The notes under the pieces are model-generated. The model had not been told where the DNA came from and ran no database searches. It was given only the letters and a program-made list of their open reading frames with translations. From Vavraia culicis subsp. floridensis (Eukaryota > Microsporidia > Pleistophoridae), in NCBI RefSeq assembly GCF_000192795.1, contig NW_007360610.1, positions 1,417-65,416 on the forward strand: a stretch of 64,000 bases of DNA, given 5' to 3'. Shown here piece after piece: positions 30,551 through 41,118 of this stretch (positions within the stretch are counted from its first letter, which is position 1; every line of letters begins with the position of its first letter). The position numbers were made by a program, and so were the translations under genes.

Positions 30551-33312
30551 ATGTTGTATGAGGTGCGCGAGTATGTTACTAAGGGCATAGTGTACATACT
30601 GGTGTTTAACTCATTTCTAGAGGACAGAAACAGGGAATACATAGTATGGTATAATCTTAAAAACATGAAAATGAGCGTGTTCATCAATTTGCTGGATAAT
30701 GGTGAGGTTACAAATACAGGCTACCGCATGTGGTGCTATGATTAACTCAACACACGGAGGAAATGGTACATTTCACAGATTCAATAACGAGAAAACCGTG
30801 GTTGAGTTACCATGACGTTGTGTGTGCCAGTAACAATCCGAATGCAAAGTTTAAAATCGTTGAGGTACCGTACACCAAGCATTTACATGAGAGCTGTACC
30901 CGTGCATTCTGATGTATACCACCGATTCTCCCTGGAAGAGGTACCGCTCATATTCAAATACATATTTATGAATTTGGATGACGATGAGAGACTGTCTTTC
31001 AATCTGTGCATGACTTTCCAGGCTGATATGCTATTATTTTCGGCTTTGAGAATGGCAGATGAATGCGACGATGATCTTCGTACCGAAAATGTAGCAGTTC
31101 ATGGCAGCAACTTCAACAAAGCTTTGATAAAGTTTCGCGAAAGTGCGAATCGAAATGTTGTATTGCACTTGATGAGGGAATCAAGACAGGTCGCCAGAAT
31201 ATTCGGCAGCAGCAGAGCAGAATGCACTTACAATGGCACAGTGCAGATAAACGATCTGAATGTAGGATACCTGTTCGAGTGCTGTGATGTACGTGCGTCT
31301 TATCTGCGTGATATTCAGAGCTCTTCCATAAAAAGCTAGGACACAGTTTTACCGGTGCTAGACTAGCACTAATACTAAGAGAAACGTTGTTGTTTAAGAG
31401 CATGGTAGCGATGATGTCACATGACATGGTATTTCCATCGCATTTCAGGCGGGTATCAGAGTTGCAGCCATGGCAGTCGAGTCGTATCGATCGTATAACC
31501 ATAAAAATACGAATCACTAACATTTTTCAAGAATATTCTGTCATGTGCACCAAAACTCCCTTCAATAGCATTTATAAGATCGAGTGCTCGGTGGATTTCA
31601 TCAATTCGTTGCGCAACCGATCCGTGATATGGTGTTGTACTATGAACACTCCTGAGTGTGGGTATTGATGGAACGGCTGCGTACGTAACTCACCTGGAAG
31701 ATCATAACTTGGCATTTAGCAGTAACTTTGTGCTCAAAAAGTGCTTTAAAACCATTAAAATGTACCGCGCAAGTGTTGAGGAAGGATCGGTTGTTGCTCT
31801 GAAAGGCAGATATGACGAACTGGACATGCGCTATTCGGTTGGCAAGTTTGATCTGGCGGGTGTATTTGCGCTTGGTGTAGTAAAACTACTGAAAAGCATC
31901 TCACGATTGCATCTGCGTAGGGAGAGTGCTGACAGCTCGTCACGGTTGTTGATGTCCCATGTACTGGTTGAAGAGCATGTTTTATTGATGAAAGTATAGC
32001 GATCGTATACTTTTGGAAAGTTTCCTGTCTAAGGAAGCTATGGTGTTGGTTGGTGAGATCACAGAAAGATTGCGATAAGTGGAACGAGGGGAGCACTCAA
32101 CTTACAGGGACTTGTAGCCGCTAATTTGCATGCTGAAAGTGATACATCTATAGAAATGCGGCAGGTAAAAAGTTTAATTTTTGAACTGCAGTTGGTGAAA
32201 TACGTGGTCAAACAACCGATAGAATTGATCATTGCTTCTATAACATCAAATTGATCGAGGTTACACTCAAGGATGATTTAAGTCTTGTTGTAAACGAGAA
32301 TTGCAAGGATGTTGTGGTATCTGAATGCGTTGGGACGTATGATCTCTCACGTCCAGCATGTTTTGTTAGTATAGAAATCGGGTTCTGTGCAGTTACACCG
32401 GAAAAACTGATCGTAAAGGGCCCAATACGAACAGAGTCGCTATCCATACACGATATTCTAGATGAGATTCATGCTCTAGCAAGGTTCTTCAGCGAATTTG
32501 AGGAGATCAATTGCTTATTGATAGGCCATTCGCCTGAATTAAAACAATCAGCCGGCTTAGAATGCTTGGTCCTTTATCGCCACAAGACGGTTGAGTCAAA
32601 TAAGCTAGCAAACAGCAACCCGAGTGCTACTCAGAATACCATTGTAGATGAACCATCGTTATGCGCAGATGAGTTTGATACCAGGGCAGAGAAGATCCTA
32701 GCTGCCATATTCAATCTATGTGCTATGAAAAAAGTTTAAGAACTAGAATACTGTGATATCCACATGAGCAGTCTTGATTGTCGCAATCTACATGAAATGC
32801 AGAATTTACAAACTCATAGAGTCGAGTTAAACAACCTCATCGATAATTCCTTCAAATATTTACCTCCCTGTCTCAAGTTATTGAGCCTGATCAGTACGGA
32901 ACCGATCACACGTATTAATATGGATCAATCACTATCTTTAGATGCTTTTACAGCTTTCTATGCTCTCAAAGTTCTTATAATCGATGGCAAATTCCTTTCT
33001 GACATGTTGTTTTCCCATTCCATAGCTCCGTTTCTCAAAGTGCTCGTTATCACATATGCCAATTTACGAATAGGTGCTAATGGACCAGTCCCGAAAAAAG
33101 TAAAACTGAGAAAGCTGCATATTTCTGCAGTAGTGGATTTGATTGATCAGAATGCACAGTCGCCTTTTGATTGATTAGCAACATTTTTACATGAAATATT
33201 CAATCATGCTGAACGCGAGTATCTTCAATCGTTGGTCTTTTCTACATACCAAAATAGCTACCAGATCGATCCTGAAACTCTTTGTGTTGTGAAAAAGGGC
33301 CTGCTGGAATAA
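30551..33312 (+). pseudogene. Decayed LRR-like protein gene, copy 1
   Basis: Protein-like segments follow one another in different frames: 30551-30745, about 30800-30910, 30812-31339, 31387-31999, 32251-32739, 32764-33174, then to TAA at 33310-33312. Each has a counterpart in the same order on the minus strand at 60795-58014. Matching pairs include YILVF near the start, SYHDVV...KFKIVEV against SYYSLI...QFEVIHI, FNLCMTFQ against FYICMHLQ, and YLPPCLKLL...ALKVLIIDGKFL against NLPINLKLL...SLKVMVVDVQFL. The Leu-spaced C-terminal half resembles leucine-rich-repeat families known from Trachipleistophora and relatives. The intact product would have been about 900 residues. Several stops and frameshifts make it a pseudogene. 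Confidence 0.7.
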
Positions 33313-34375
33313 ACATAAACTGATCAGAAAGACTTTGTCGTGGTAGGTGAGCATGGCTAAAATCTATGGAATGTTTTAAATGAACCATCCATTTACTTTT
33401 GGATAACTAGTCGTAGTACAAAAATAGAACAAGCTTTAAGCACAAAAAGTATTGCACCGAGGTATGACGGAATGACATGTTCAACAAATCCACATATATT
33501 GGTGCATATTTCCTTTCATCATAAATCTTTGCTGTGGTTATTGGTTGCGCTGTTTTCTATAATAGGGATCCAGCAAGAGTCAAGTTGGTGTTTGGCGTAC
33601 GATTTTGGTTCGGTTATCACTTTCACTTGACGAGTGGATCGTAAAGCCGACTCTAATATGTGGGCTTAAACATGTACTTAGCCAAAAAAGTTCAAAAGCA
33701 CACTAAATCAACTTATAAAGGAGTTTAATGGAAATTCCATTCTTATATTGATGATTTGGAGGATGGTGAAGTATTTTACGGTTAAATGTTCGATTGCCAG
33801 ATATTAAGAGCTTATAGACCCAGCAGAAAGGGCACGTAAGTACAATCAAACGAAATACTTTTTTGATTCATTCTGGCCTAAAGCTGCAAAAAATGGATTT
33901 GTTCTGGCAAGTAGAGTTTGACATGATGATGAAAAAATGTATGACAGAACCACAATGTACAAACATACCGGAAAGATAGCACCAAAAAACAAAAATTGAG
34001 CAGCTTATTGGAACATAAATACGAACTATGGTGAGTTACTGTAGAAAATGAGAAAGGTAATAATGTTGTTTTGCAAATTATGTTCAGAGACAGCTTAGAA
34101 CAAGCACAGAATCGCTGTAACAACATATCAATGACTTACATATTATTTTTGTGGCTCCAAAGAATGAGGTAACTTGGAAATTGATCCAACCAAAATGCAA
34201 GCTGGTACAAAACCGCTATATCAAAATTTACACCAAAGTTTTTCGCTAACATCGCTACATAGCCGTAGTATGAGAGCAATTCGTTTTATATTGACACAGT
34301 ATCAATCCATGAACATTTATTGATCTAAAAAGGTAAAGAAAGATTCTGAACACAGAGCATCCTTCACAAATATGG
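33313..34375. other. 1.1-kb region, possible gene debris
   Basis: Short protein-like runs (for example a 28-codon frame from an ATG near 33893, and a CKLC-containing frame near 34073) are interrupted by stops. No gene supported. Confidence 0.4.
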
Positions 34376-34609
34376 CTAGTTATTAATTTTACCTATTTCA
34401 AATTCCCTATCATCCTCATCAATTCTCTCCAATTCATTTCCATCCAACAGATCCCTATTCACTATCTCAAATTTGATCCTTTCATCCTCTAACCTGTTGT
34501 ACCGTATTTTCTCAATCATTTCCAGTTTTGTACGATCCTTCCGTTCCACTCGCATCTTTGACTTAAAAGATTGTTTAGCGGTGAAATATGGCTTCTTCTC
34601 CTTGAACAT
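34376..34609 (-). CDS. Small charged protein, unknown
   Basis: 77 residues. Extremely charged and helical (MFKEKKPYFTAKQSFKS..., RKDRTKLEMIEKIRYNR), with an acidic C-terminal third (ELERIDEDDREFEIG). The start is set by CCCC two bases before the ATG; the frame remains open upstream but lacks the signal. No membrane segment, no signal peptide, no family recognised. Its start signal matches the conserved genes and not the accessory genes around it, so a basic nuclear or RNA-related role is possible, but that is inference. Confidence 0.6.
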   Translation of the reverse strand: MFKEKKPYFTAKQSFKSKMRVERKDRTKLEMIEKIRYNRLEDERIKFEIVNRDLLDGNELERIDEDDREFEIGKINN

Positions 34610-34611
34610 CC

Positions 34612-34615
34612 GGGG
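34612..34615 (-). promoter_or_regulatory. C-run start signal of the 77-residue protein
   Basis: CCCC on the minus strand, two bases before the ATG at 34609. Confidence 0.6.
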
Positions 34616-34822
34616 TGCAAAAGATTCAGAATTACAAGTTGTAGAAATTAACTTGAGCACAAGAAGAGATGATTATAAGTCTAAAATCAACTGAAAATAG
34701 GTGTTAACTCAATTACTGCGTGTAACACCAATTTTAACACAGAAAATACGTTCGTGGAAGTGTTACAAAGCGAACCAAGATTGTTATATTACGACTAATA
34801 TTTTAATACGAAAGCGGTAAAG

Positions 34823-35647
34823 CTACCGTTCTACTTCTCTACCAATGTATGCCATCTTTATAAAACATAAGTGGCACAGGATTGCATTGCAATCGCTCTT
34901 CAAATATATAAATTCATTTTCATCGGTAGCATGGCACATATGGCAAGTGTTATTTGGTGCGTTATACACATTTTCACCATGAAACTTCAATAAGAGTTTG
35001 ATAACACACTCTTCACGAAGATATAATCTAGTTTTCACAGCTTCATCGATGTTTATATTCGCATCTGAAAATGTCAGCTTGTATAAAACACGTGCTAAAA
35101 TGTTCAACTCGCTCTTAATCATATGGATTACAGTAGAAGATATAAAAAACATCTCTGATAAGAATCCATTGTACATCCCTCTGCCCCTCTGCACCATCTT
35201 AATTACCACGCTGTTCATTGTTTCAGTTGCCTCAATTTTATTGATCAAATCTCTGCTGGTAATGATGTCTAAGTCACTGGTATTTTTGAAAAGGAAGTTG
35301 TTGTCACTCTGGTACGAAGTAAAGAAAAGATCTATTAGCTCATTAACATAGCTATGATCATTGGTTCTCTCATAGGATGTGATCAATTCGGTTGCTGTGT
35401 TAAGACAAGCTCGTAGATAATTTAATGAGCCATGCAACTGGTTCAATACACTGCTTTGGTGTACTCGTTCCTCCAGAATGTTTAGCTTTGAAACACAAGA
35501 AGAGATTGTTTCCCTCAAAATCTGCAGATCATACAGCTCAATAAACTCCTCGTCAATATCAGGATTGTTGAGCACGTGTACTACGCTGCAAACAAGTAAT
35601 ATAACATAATAAAATGAAAGAACACGTATTTTGCAGTAAAATACCAT
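34823..35647 (-). CDS. Secreted helical protein with RING-like Cys cluster
   Basis: 274 residues. Signal peptide or N-terminal anchor (MVFYCKIRVLSFYYVILLVC), then about 200 mostly helical residues (ETISSCVSKLNILEERVH, LNQLHGSLNYLRACLNTATE), then a C-terminal cluster CHMCH...KSDCNAILCHLC with the CxxC...CxxC spacing of zinc ribbons or RING fingers. The start at 35647 is preferred to 35704 because it puts the hydrophobic stretch at the N-terminus and has TTTAAATATA 19-28 bases upstream; there is no C-run. No named family. It sits between two decayed loci, consistent with a fast-changing secreted family. Confidence 0.65.
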   Translation of the reverse strand: MVFYCKIRVLSFYYVILLVCSVVHVLNNPDIDEEFIELYDLQILRETISSCVSKLNILEERVHQSSVLNQLHGSLNYLRACLNTATELITSYERTNDHSYVNELIDLFFTSYQSDNNFLFKNTSDLDIITSRDLINKIEATETMNSVVIKMVQRGRGMYNGFLSEMFFISSTVIHMIKSELNILARVLYKLTFSDANINIDEAVKTRLYLREECVIKLLLKFHGENVYNAPNNTCHMCHATDENEFIYLKSDCNAILCHLCFIKMAYIGREVER

Positions 35648-35665
35648 GGACAGCACAATTTTACG

Positions 35666-35675
35666 TATATTTAAA
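35666..35675 (-). promoter_or_regulatory. TATA-like element
   Basis: TTTAAATATA on the minus strand, 19-28 bases before the ATG at 35647. Confidence 0.4.
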
Positions 35676-36280
35676 CCATGTAATAATTTTGATATTTTTG
35701 ACATGATACAATTTTGGAGCTACCATGAATCCGAAATATCGTGAGTGTGTTCATTAGCAACATTAGTGCCTCAAACATGTAAATATGGTACAATAATGGC
35801 ACGTTATTGGTTCGTACATAAATAGAGTCGATTGTTCGTGCATATAAGGTATAACTTTGGAGAAGCAAATAATAATACCATATAGTACATTTATACCAAA
35901 TGAAAACAGTTGCTATGTGTGATCAAAGATATTAAAGGACACAAAAAACCGTTTTATGGCAAATTGGGCATGTCATGTTTCTGAAGGTTTGATAAAGAAA
36001 AATTTATCAAAATGTGATACGCTCTGTAAAATCAATATAAAATACAAGTTAAAGCTAATCATCAAATCAACGAACTTTATACAATTTCATCGCTTGCTTC
36101 ATTTCTTGATTAGTAAATTTTTTACTAAAAATTTCTAAATTTATGCTCATTTTGACATCCTCTTGTGCATTGGCTTAGCCTATTACAATGTAAAAAGATT
36201 GCAAGAAATGTGTTGAGTGAAACCTGTCAAAACGGAGGTACATTTGTAACAATGATATGCGAGCAGTGTTGATGGGCCAT
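35676..36280. other. Intergenic region
   Basis: A/T-rich. A 60-codon plus-strand frame at 35956 contains a CDTLC-like run but has no supporting signal. Confidence 0.45.
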
Positions 36281-36657
36281 TCATGTTTTGCGCTCGCTAT
36301 TACCAATACACGCGCTACATGCTACACTTATTGTAGAAATCATCAACCTGCATCTGCTCAAGTGAACACAATTTTTTTGGAAATCGTGTATGATGCTCCC
36401 TGAAGAAGTCATCACCAGGAGTAGCATTGCCTGGTGCTGTTTACGCTTTAGATTGCTGTTCCCACTCAAATACTTCGCTGCTAGACAGAAAAATATTCAA
36501 AGGATACGTCCGCTGTAAATCGATTGTTTAATTCATACGCAACATAAAATGAGCACCCGATATATTCACACTCACGTTGAACAAATCTACAGAGATCAAA
36601 ACAACTAACTTTCACTGCTTGCGACCAAATTGCAAGTATAATCGTGCATTTGATCAT
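36281..36657 (-). pseudogene. Remnant of a secreted Cys-containing protein gene
   Basis: An ATG at 36657 opens a leader-like sequence (MIKCTIILAIWSQAVKVSC) followed by a Cys-rich, protein-like stretch (FDLCRFVQRECEYIGCSFYV) that stops after FEYFSV near 36482. Protein-like reading then resumes in other frames (SSEVFEWEQQSKA; GDDFFREHHTRFPKKLCS), with stops between. An old secreted-protein gene broken by at least one stop and one frameshift is the best reading; parentage is unknown. Confidence 0.4.
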
Positions 36658-36731
36658 AGTTCCACGAATTTGCTGGGATATGTCCAAATTTTTATCTCCA
36701 CTCACAAAAATATTCATATTCTGTACCCATC

Positions 36732-36902
36732 TTAGAAATAATACTTCTTAAAATAGTCCATCACGCTTACAATGCCCCGGTTGATCACCAAATTGTTCTT
36801 GTCATCTAATTTCTTCTTCTCCCTCGCCTCGTCATCTATTTTCTCTTTCCTTAGTTTGTCTAAGAAATGTTTTGCCTCGAAGACTTCGTAATCATCGTCC
36901 AT
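36732..36902 (-). CDS. 56-residue charged protein, unknown
   Basis: A short frame easily missed by length cut-offs. CCCCC sits one base before its ATG, the strongest start signal in the window. The product begins MDDDYEVFEAKHFLDKLRKE, continues with an acidic/basic helix and ends with a less charged segment (NLVINRGIVSVMDYFKKYYF). There is no signal peptide. The charge pattern suggests a structured helix with a conserved-looking tail, as in small subunits of nuclear complexes, but I do not recognise the family. A plus-strand frame overlapping it is a shadow. Confidence 0.65.
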   Translation of the reverse strand: MDDDYEVFEAKHFLDKLRKEKIDDEAREKKKLDDKNNLVINRGIVSVMDYFKKYYF

Positions 36903-36903
36903 A

Positions 36904-36908
36904 GGGGG
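36904..36908 (-). promoter_or_regulatory. C-run start signal of the 56-residue protein
   Basis: CCCCC on the minus strand, one base before the ATG at 36902. Confidence 0.65.
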
Positions 36909-38062
36909 TACACAGGAGAGAGGTTTTATATGAAATCTCGTGTTTCAGTTTATCAATCTTCTTCTACAAACCATTCTATATTCAGACATTTTAAAAGAAG
37001 CCTAATTGGTTACCAAAAACAACAAATCAAAACGATCGAATGCACGAGGATCAAAGCGTACTTAATTGCGCAGCAAGAACATTTGGAACATATCACAAGG
37101 ATTTTAGTACTGCAAGAGGTTCTTTGCGCATCTCGTTGGCAGTAATTAGAGTGATAGATAACAATTTATCTTTTTATTTAATACGTGGTTATGATAAATC
37201 ATATTGGTGTGCTTGAACTGTCTTGTACCAAAGACCTTTTTAGTTCCTAATCACTAAGGCGGATTGGCAAAGTAATAGCTCGTTTTATGGTAGAAACCGC
37301 ATCTTTCAGGTATTTCAACACATTAACCACGTACATAAAATAATTCTTAACAAAACACTCGTAGTCTTCCTAAAACCTGTTTAACAAACGCTTTGTGAAC
37401 ATGTCAGCGGATTACATACCAGTGATTAAATACTGCTCTCTTACCACACACATACACCACTACGCGGACCTTTTCCACAGATAAATTGAGAAAGTGCTTG
37501 TTTTGCAGATGTGGTATCAACCGATTCTCTTTCAGGAAATCGTTTATTTATTACCTCATGCACAGCACCAGGCAACAGCTAGTACCAAAGAGCGCTTGAT
37601 TAACTCAGCACTCGATGCATGCTCCTATTAATAATGTTCACCGTGCCAATTACCACAGTATGTAGACGTAGACGCGTAATTCGTTTGTTCGTTAAAGGCC
37701 CATGGAAATTAAACCTTACGATTCCTGATTCTCTAAATGACACAAGGTACCGCATACGAATGCCTCCACATGCTCAGGAGCTTATCCACCAAATCAAAAA
37801 CCTTCTGCCAAATTTGCCGACAACATCACAAATATCGAGATGCGCACTATCAACCCTCTTAATCATTTTTTCCGCGGGTCACAATTTTTCATCAAATCAA
37901 AGACCCCGTTTTCTCTGTCACATGTGCTTAGAAAACCTTTGCTTTGTACTACCATGTTCATTCTGAGTGTCGCACCGTGGTGGTATTCAAGTACCCCCGT
38001 TTCCGGGGTTAAACATTTCGTTTCAGCTCCACACCTCCGAATAAAAATAGCTCTCACCTTTA
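36909..38062. other. 1.2-kb intergenic region
   Basis: No supported gene. Weak plus-strand frames (36867-37145 and 37619-37966) lack start signals; the second overlaps the 5' extension of the NSF frame. Confidence 0.45.
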
Positions 38063-38067
38063 CCCCC
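38063..38067 (+). promoter_or_regulatory. C-run start signal of NSF
   Basis: CCCCC, three bases before the ATG at 38071. It shortens the open frame, which runs back to 37840, to the true start. Confidence 0.7.
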
Positions 38068-38070
38068 ACT

Positions 38071-40224
38071 ATGAACGACCAGATAAAGCTAAAAGTAAAA
38101 AAACCGCTCATGCCCGCCTCGCTGTATTCTCCAACAATAGCCATGCCTGCCATCTTCCCGCCCACCTCCCTAATATCGATCAACAACATCATCTACGCCT
38201 ATGGTGCACTGCCAACAAACAACCGTGTTGTGGAGATGAACAGTGCACAGCGGGAGAACCATGGCGTGGCGATAGACAGCGAGGTAACGGTAAAAGAGTT
38301 TACAGGCAAGTTGATGGATATAGCACTGGTTAAGATTAAGCTATTGCCTGTGCACGCAGGCGACAAGACGATCAGCAGGAAGGAAATGACGGAGAAATTC
38401 GTGAGCATATACAACAACTATCCGCTGAGTCTTGGTCAGCTCTTCTATCTGAAGTCTGAGGATGATCCTATCAAAGCTGAGGTGTGTGAGATTATGCTTG
38501 AAGACAAGACAGGAGATGCGGTGGATATGTGTGGTATGGTGAGTTTCAAGACTAATGTCCATTTATTTACGGCAAGCATGCATTTAACGATCGATCAGCC
38601 CAGCGATGAGAACGTGCTGCTCAAAACAAATTTCAACTTTTTTAGCCTAGGAATAGGCGGTTTAAAGGAGGAGTTTGCAACGATGTTCAGGAGAGCCTTC
38701 CTGAGCAGAGTGTACAAGAAGGACTTGATGGATCGGCTACGCATAGACCATGTGAAAGGTATCATGCTATACGGTCCTCCTGGCACAGGAAAGACTCTAA
38801 TAGCCCGGCAAATCGGCAGACTGTTGAACGCACGAGAACCAAAAATAGTGAACGGTCCAGAGGTGCTCAACAAGTACGTCGGTCAGAGTGAAGAAAACAT
38901 ACGAGAGCTTTTCAAGGATGCTGAAAAGGAATGGAAGAAAAAGGGGAGCGCTTCACATCTGCATATCATAATATTTGATGAAATTGACGCAGTATGCAAG
39001 AAAAGAAGTGAGAATTCCTCAATTACCGACCAGGTGGTAAATCAGCTTCTTTCGAAGATGGACGGCGTGGAGAGCTTGAACAACATCCTTGTGATCGGAA
39101 TGACCAACAGGATGGACCTTATTGATCCAGCGCTTCTTAGACCAGGAAGATTTGAAATACATATCGAAATCGGGTTGCCGAATCTTGGCGACAGAAAAGA
39201 AATACTGGAGATTCATACAGCAGCTCTCAAGAACAATAACGTGCTGGAGAATGTCAGTTTGGAAGAGGTTGCAAAGCAAACGAATAATTACACCGGTGCT
39301 GAACTCACGGCAGTGGTCAAAAGTGCGGTTAGCTATGCGCTAGAACGTGGATTGAAGAGAAAAAATGAAGAATTTGATGATGATGCGGACAGCGGCATCG
39401 ATGAGGCATCAAGCGACCTCGAACATGGAAGCGGAGACGCTAAGCATGGTACATGTGGCGGTGCCCGTGCGGAAGGCACACAGAAAGATGATCCACGCCA
39501 AAGTATCAGGGTAAGTGACAACATCAAAGTTACGATGGAAGACTTTCTGAAGGCCATAGACGAGGTAAAGCCAGCATTTGGTCTTAACGAACAAGAATTT
39601 ACCATTTTCAAGAAAAACTATTACTCGCTCAAGCACCACACCGATACCATGCAGCAGATCAAGGAAAAGATTTCATATTTGCTAAAAACCACGTTCTACA
39701 ACACTAGCAATATCCTACTGTGTGGCGAGAGCGGTGTGGGAAAAACAACACTCTCGGTGAGGGCGGCACTCGGCATGAAGATACCGTACGTCAAGCTGAT
39801 CAGCCCACGGGAGGTGATAGGCTACAGCGAAGTAGAGAAAATACAATTCATCAAAGAAATATTTATCAACGGCTACAAATGCAAGCAGTGCCTTATAATC
39901 ATTGATGATATCGAGTCTCTAATAGATTACGTGCCGCTAGGTCCCCGTTTCAGCAACGCGGTTCTGCAGACCATTAAGACATTCGTAAGGATGGAAAGCA
40001 ACGGTAAATGCTTTGTGATCGCTACGTGCTCGTCTCTTGAGATAATCGAGGAGCTGAGTCTTAGAGAAAGCTTTGATAGCCTGGTAGTGGTGAGAAAAAT
40101 CAACAGGAACGACATCGAAGAGCTGAGAGAGCAGAACGATGCGTTCGGCAGCGTAGAGTGTGATGAGATAGGAATTAGGGAGTTGCTGGGGATGTTGGAT
40201 ATCTGTGACCTTGCAACCGAGTAA
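38071..40224 (+). CDS. SEC18: NSF/Sec18 AAA+ ATPase
   Basis: 717 residues (yeast Sec18 has 758). Hexameric ATPase that takes apart SNARE complexes after membrane fusion, with alpha-SNAP. The N-domain (1-190) contains the NSF-like LGQLFYL and a double-psi-barrel pattern. D1: Walker A GPPGTGKT (235-242), Walker B IIIFDEIDAV (Asp303), sensor MTNR and the arginine-finger region LLRPGRFEIHIEIGLP. An acidic, low-complexity insert (about 430-470) lies between D1 and D2. D2: Walker A GESGVGKT (552-559) and a degenerate Walker B IIIDDIESL (Asp612-Asp613), as expected for the structural, weakly hydrolysing D2 of NSF; this separates it from Cdc48. The start is decided by the C-run. Confidence 0.93.
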   Translation: MNDQIKLKVKKPLMPASLYSPTIAMPAIFPPTSLISINNIIYAYGALPTNNRVVEMNSAQRENHGVAIDSEVTVKEFTGKLMDIALVKIKLLPVHAGDKTISRKEMTEKFVSIYNNYPLSLGQLFYLKSEDDPIKAEVCEIMLEDKTGDAVDMCGMVSFKTNVHLFTASMHLTIDQPSDENVLLKTNFNFFSLGIGGLKEEFATMFRRAFLSRVYKKDLMDRLRIDHVKGIMLYGPPGTGKTLIARQIGRLLNAREPKIVNGPEVLNKYVGQSEENIRELFKDAEKEWKKKGSASHLHIIIFDEIDAVCKKRSENSSITDQVVNQLLSKMDGVESLNNILVIGMTNRMDLIDPALLRPGRFEIHIEIGLPNLGDRKEILEIHTAALKNNNVLENVSLEEVAKQTNNYTGAELTAVVKSAVSYALERGLKRKNEEFDDDADSGIDEASSDLEHGSGDAKHGTCGGARAEGTQKDDPRQSIRVSDNIKVTMEDFLKAIDEVKPAFGLNEQEFTIFKKNYYSLKHHTDTMQQIKEKISYLLKTTFYNTSNILLCGESGVGKTTLSVRAALGMKIPYVKLISPREVIGYSEVEKIQFIKEIFINGYKCKQCLIIIDDIESLIDYVPLGPRFSNAVLQTIKTFVRMESNGKCFVIATCSSLEIIEELSLRESFDSLVVVRKINRNDIEELREQNDAFGSVECDEIGIRELLGMLDICDLATE

Positions 40225-41028
40225 ATTGTCGGTGTTCCCTCATTCGTTTGGTAAATTTTTTGCTTGTTTTAATGTTTGTTGCAGGGACGAATTGGTTCGT
40301 GTTCTGTGGCCCTTACGGAAAAGATAACAGCCATACTCCTTGGTAATAGCGGCTGCGTTAAATGTTATCTCATGTCTGCATGGAGTGGTGATCCTTAAAA
40401 ATGATGATAATTACCTTTGAAACTACTCGATCAGTGATTTTGGCAGCTCTTATCAAGGTCACCGTGCTCAACATCAAATACATCACTTTTTACGACTGTC
40501 CTCATGCAACATTGAATGGTATCTCCTTTCAATTGCACTTTTTTGGAGGCACTGTTTGATCAAGCATTGCTACGTCGTTACAGCGTACAACACGATTAAG
40601 TACATTTTTACGCTATTAAATTTATTTAGCATAGTTCTATGCCTAAGGTTTTCATCCGCGTATTAAACACGTTATACTTACGGAAAATAGAGTGGTAATG
40701 CGAGCACTTGGCATATAACGTAAACAAAACGATAAAAAATCAAAAAAGTGTGTTTACGTACAATCAGCTCTCAATAAAGAAACATTCCTAGATTTGTACC
40801 ATAACTGTGCTAAATGTTCACATAACGATAAATAACAAGCCGCTATGAACCGTTGTAACATACATTCGCACTAAAACGACCTGCTAACTTGAATTGTAAC
40901 AACAATCATACACTTGTATGTGTGATCATCGCTGATTTAGTGATGGCTTACGTTAATATAATGGACAAAACGGATTTATGCGTGTTGGAAATGTTTTGTG
41001 TTCGCATAAACAAATAAAATACTAGAAG
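40225..41028. other. Intergenic region
   Basis: A/T-rich; no gene seen. Confidence 0.55.
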
Positions 41029-41036
41029 TATATAAG
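41029..41036 (+). promoter_or_regulatory. TATA-like box upstream of MscS
   Basis: TATATAAG, about 83 bases before the ATG at 41119; further from the start than the other boxes. Confidence 0.35.
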
Positions 41037-41109
41037 CAGATCGTGTATGCATAACTGCAATTCATTCATTCGTCAGCATATCTTTACCATTTTTTTATCC
41101 CTTTAAAAA

Positions 41110-41113
41110 GGGG
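41110..41113 (+). promoter_or_regulatory. G-run start signal of MscS
   Basis: GGGG, five bases before the ATG at 41119; the G form of the microsporidian start signal. Confidence 0.5.
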
Positions 41114-41118
41114 ACAAA

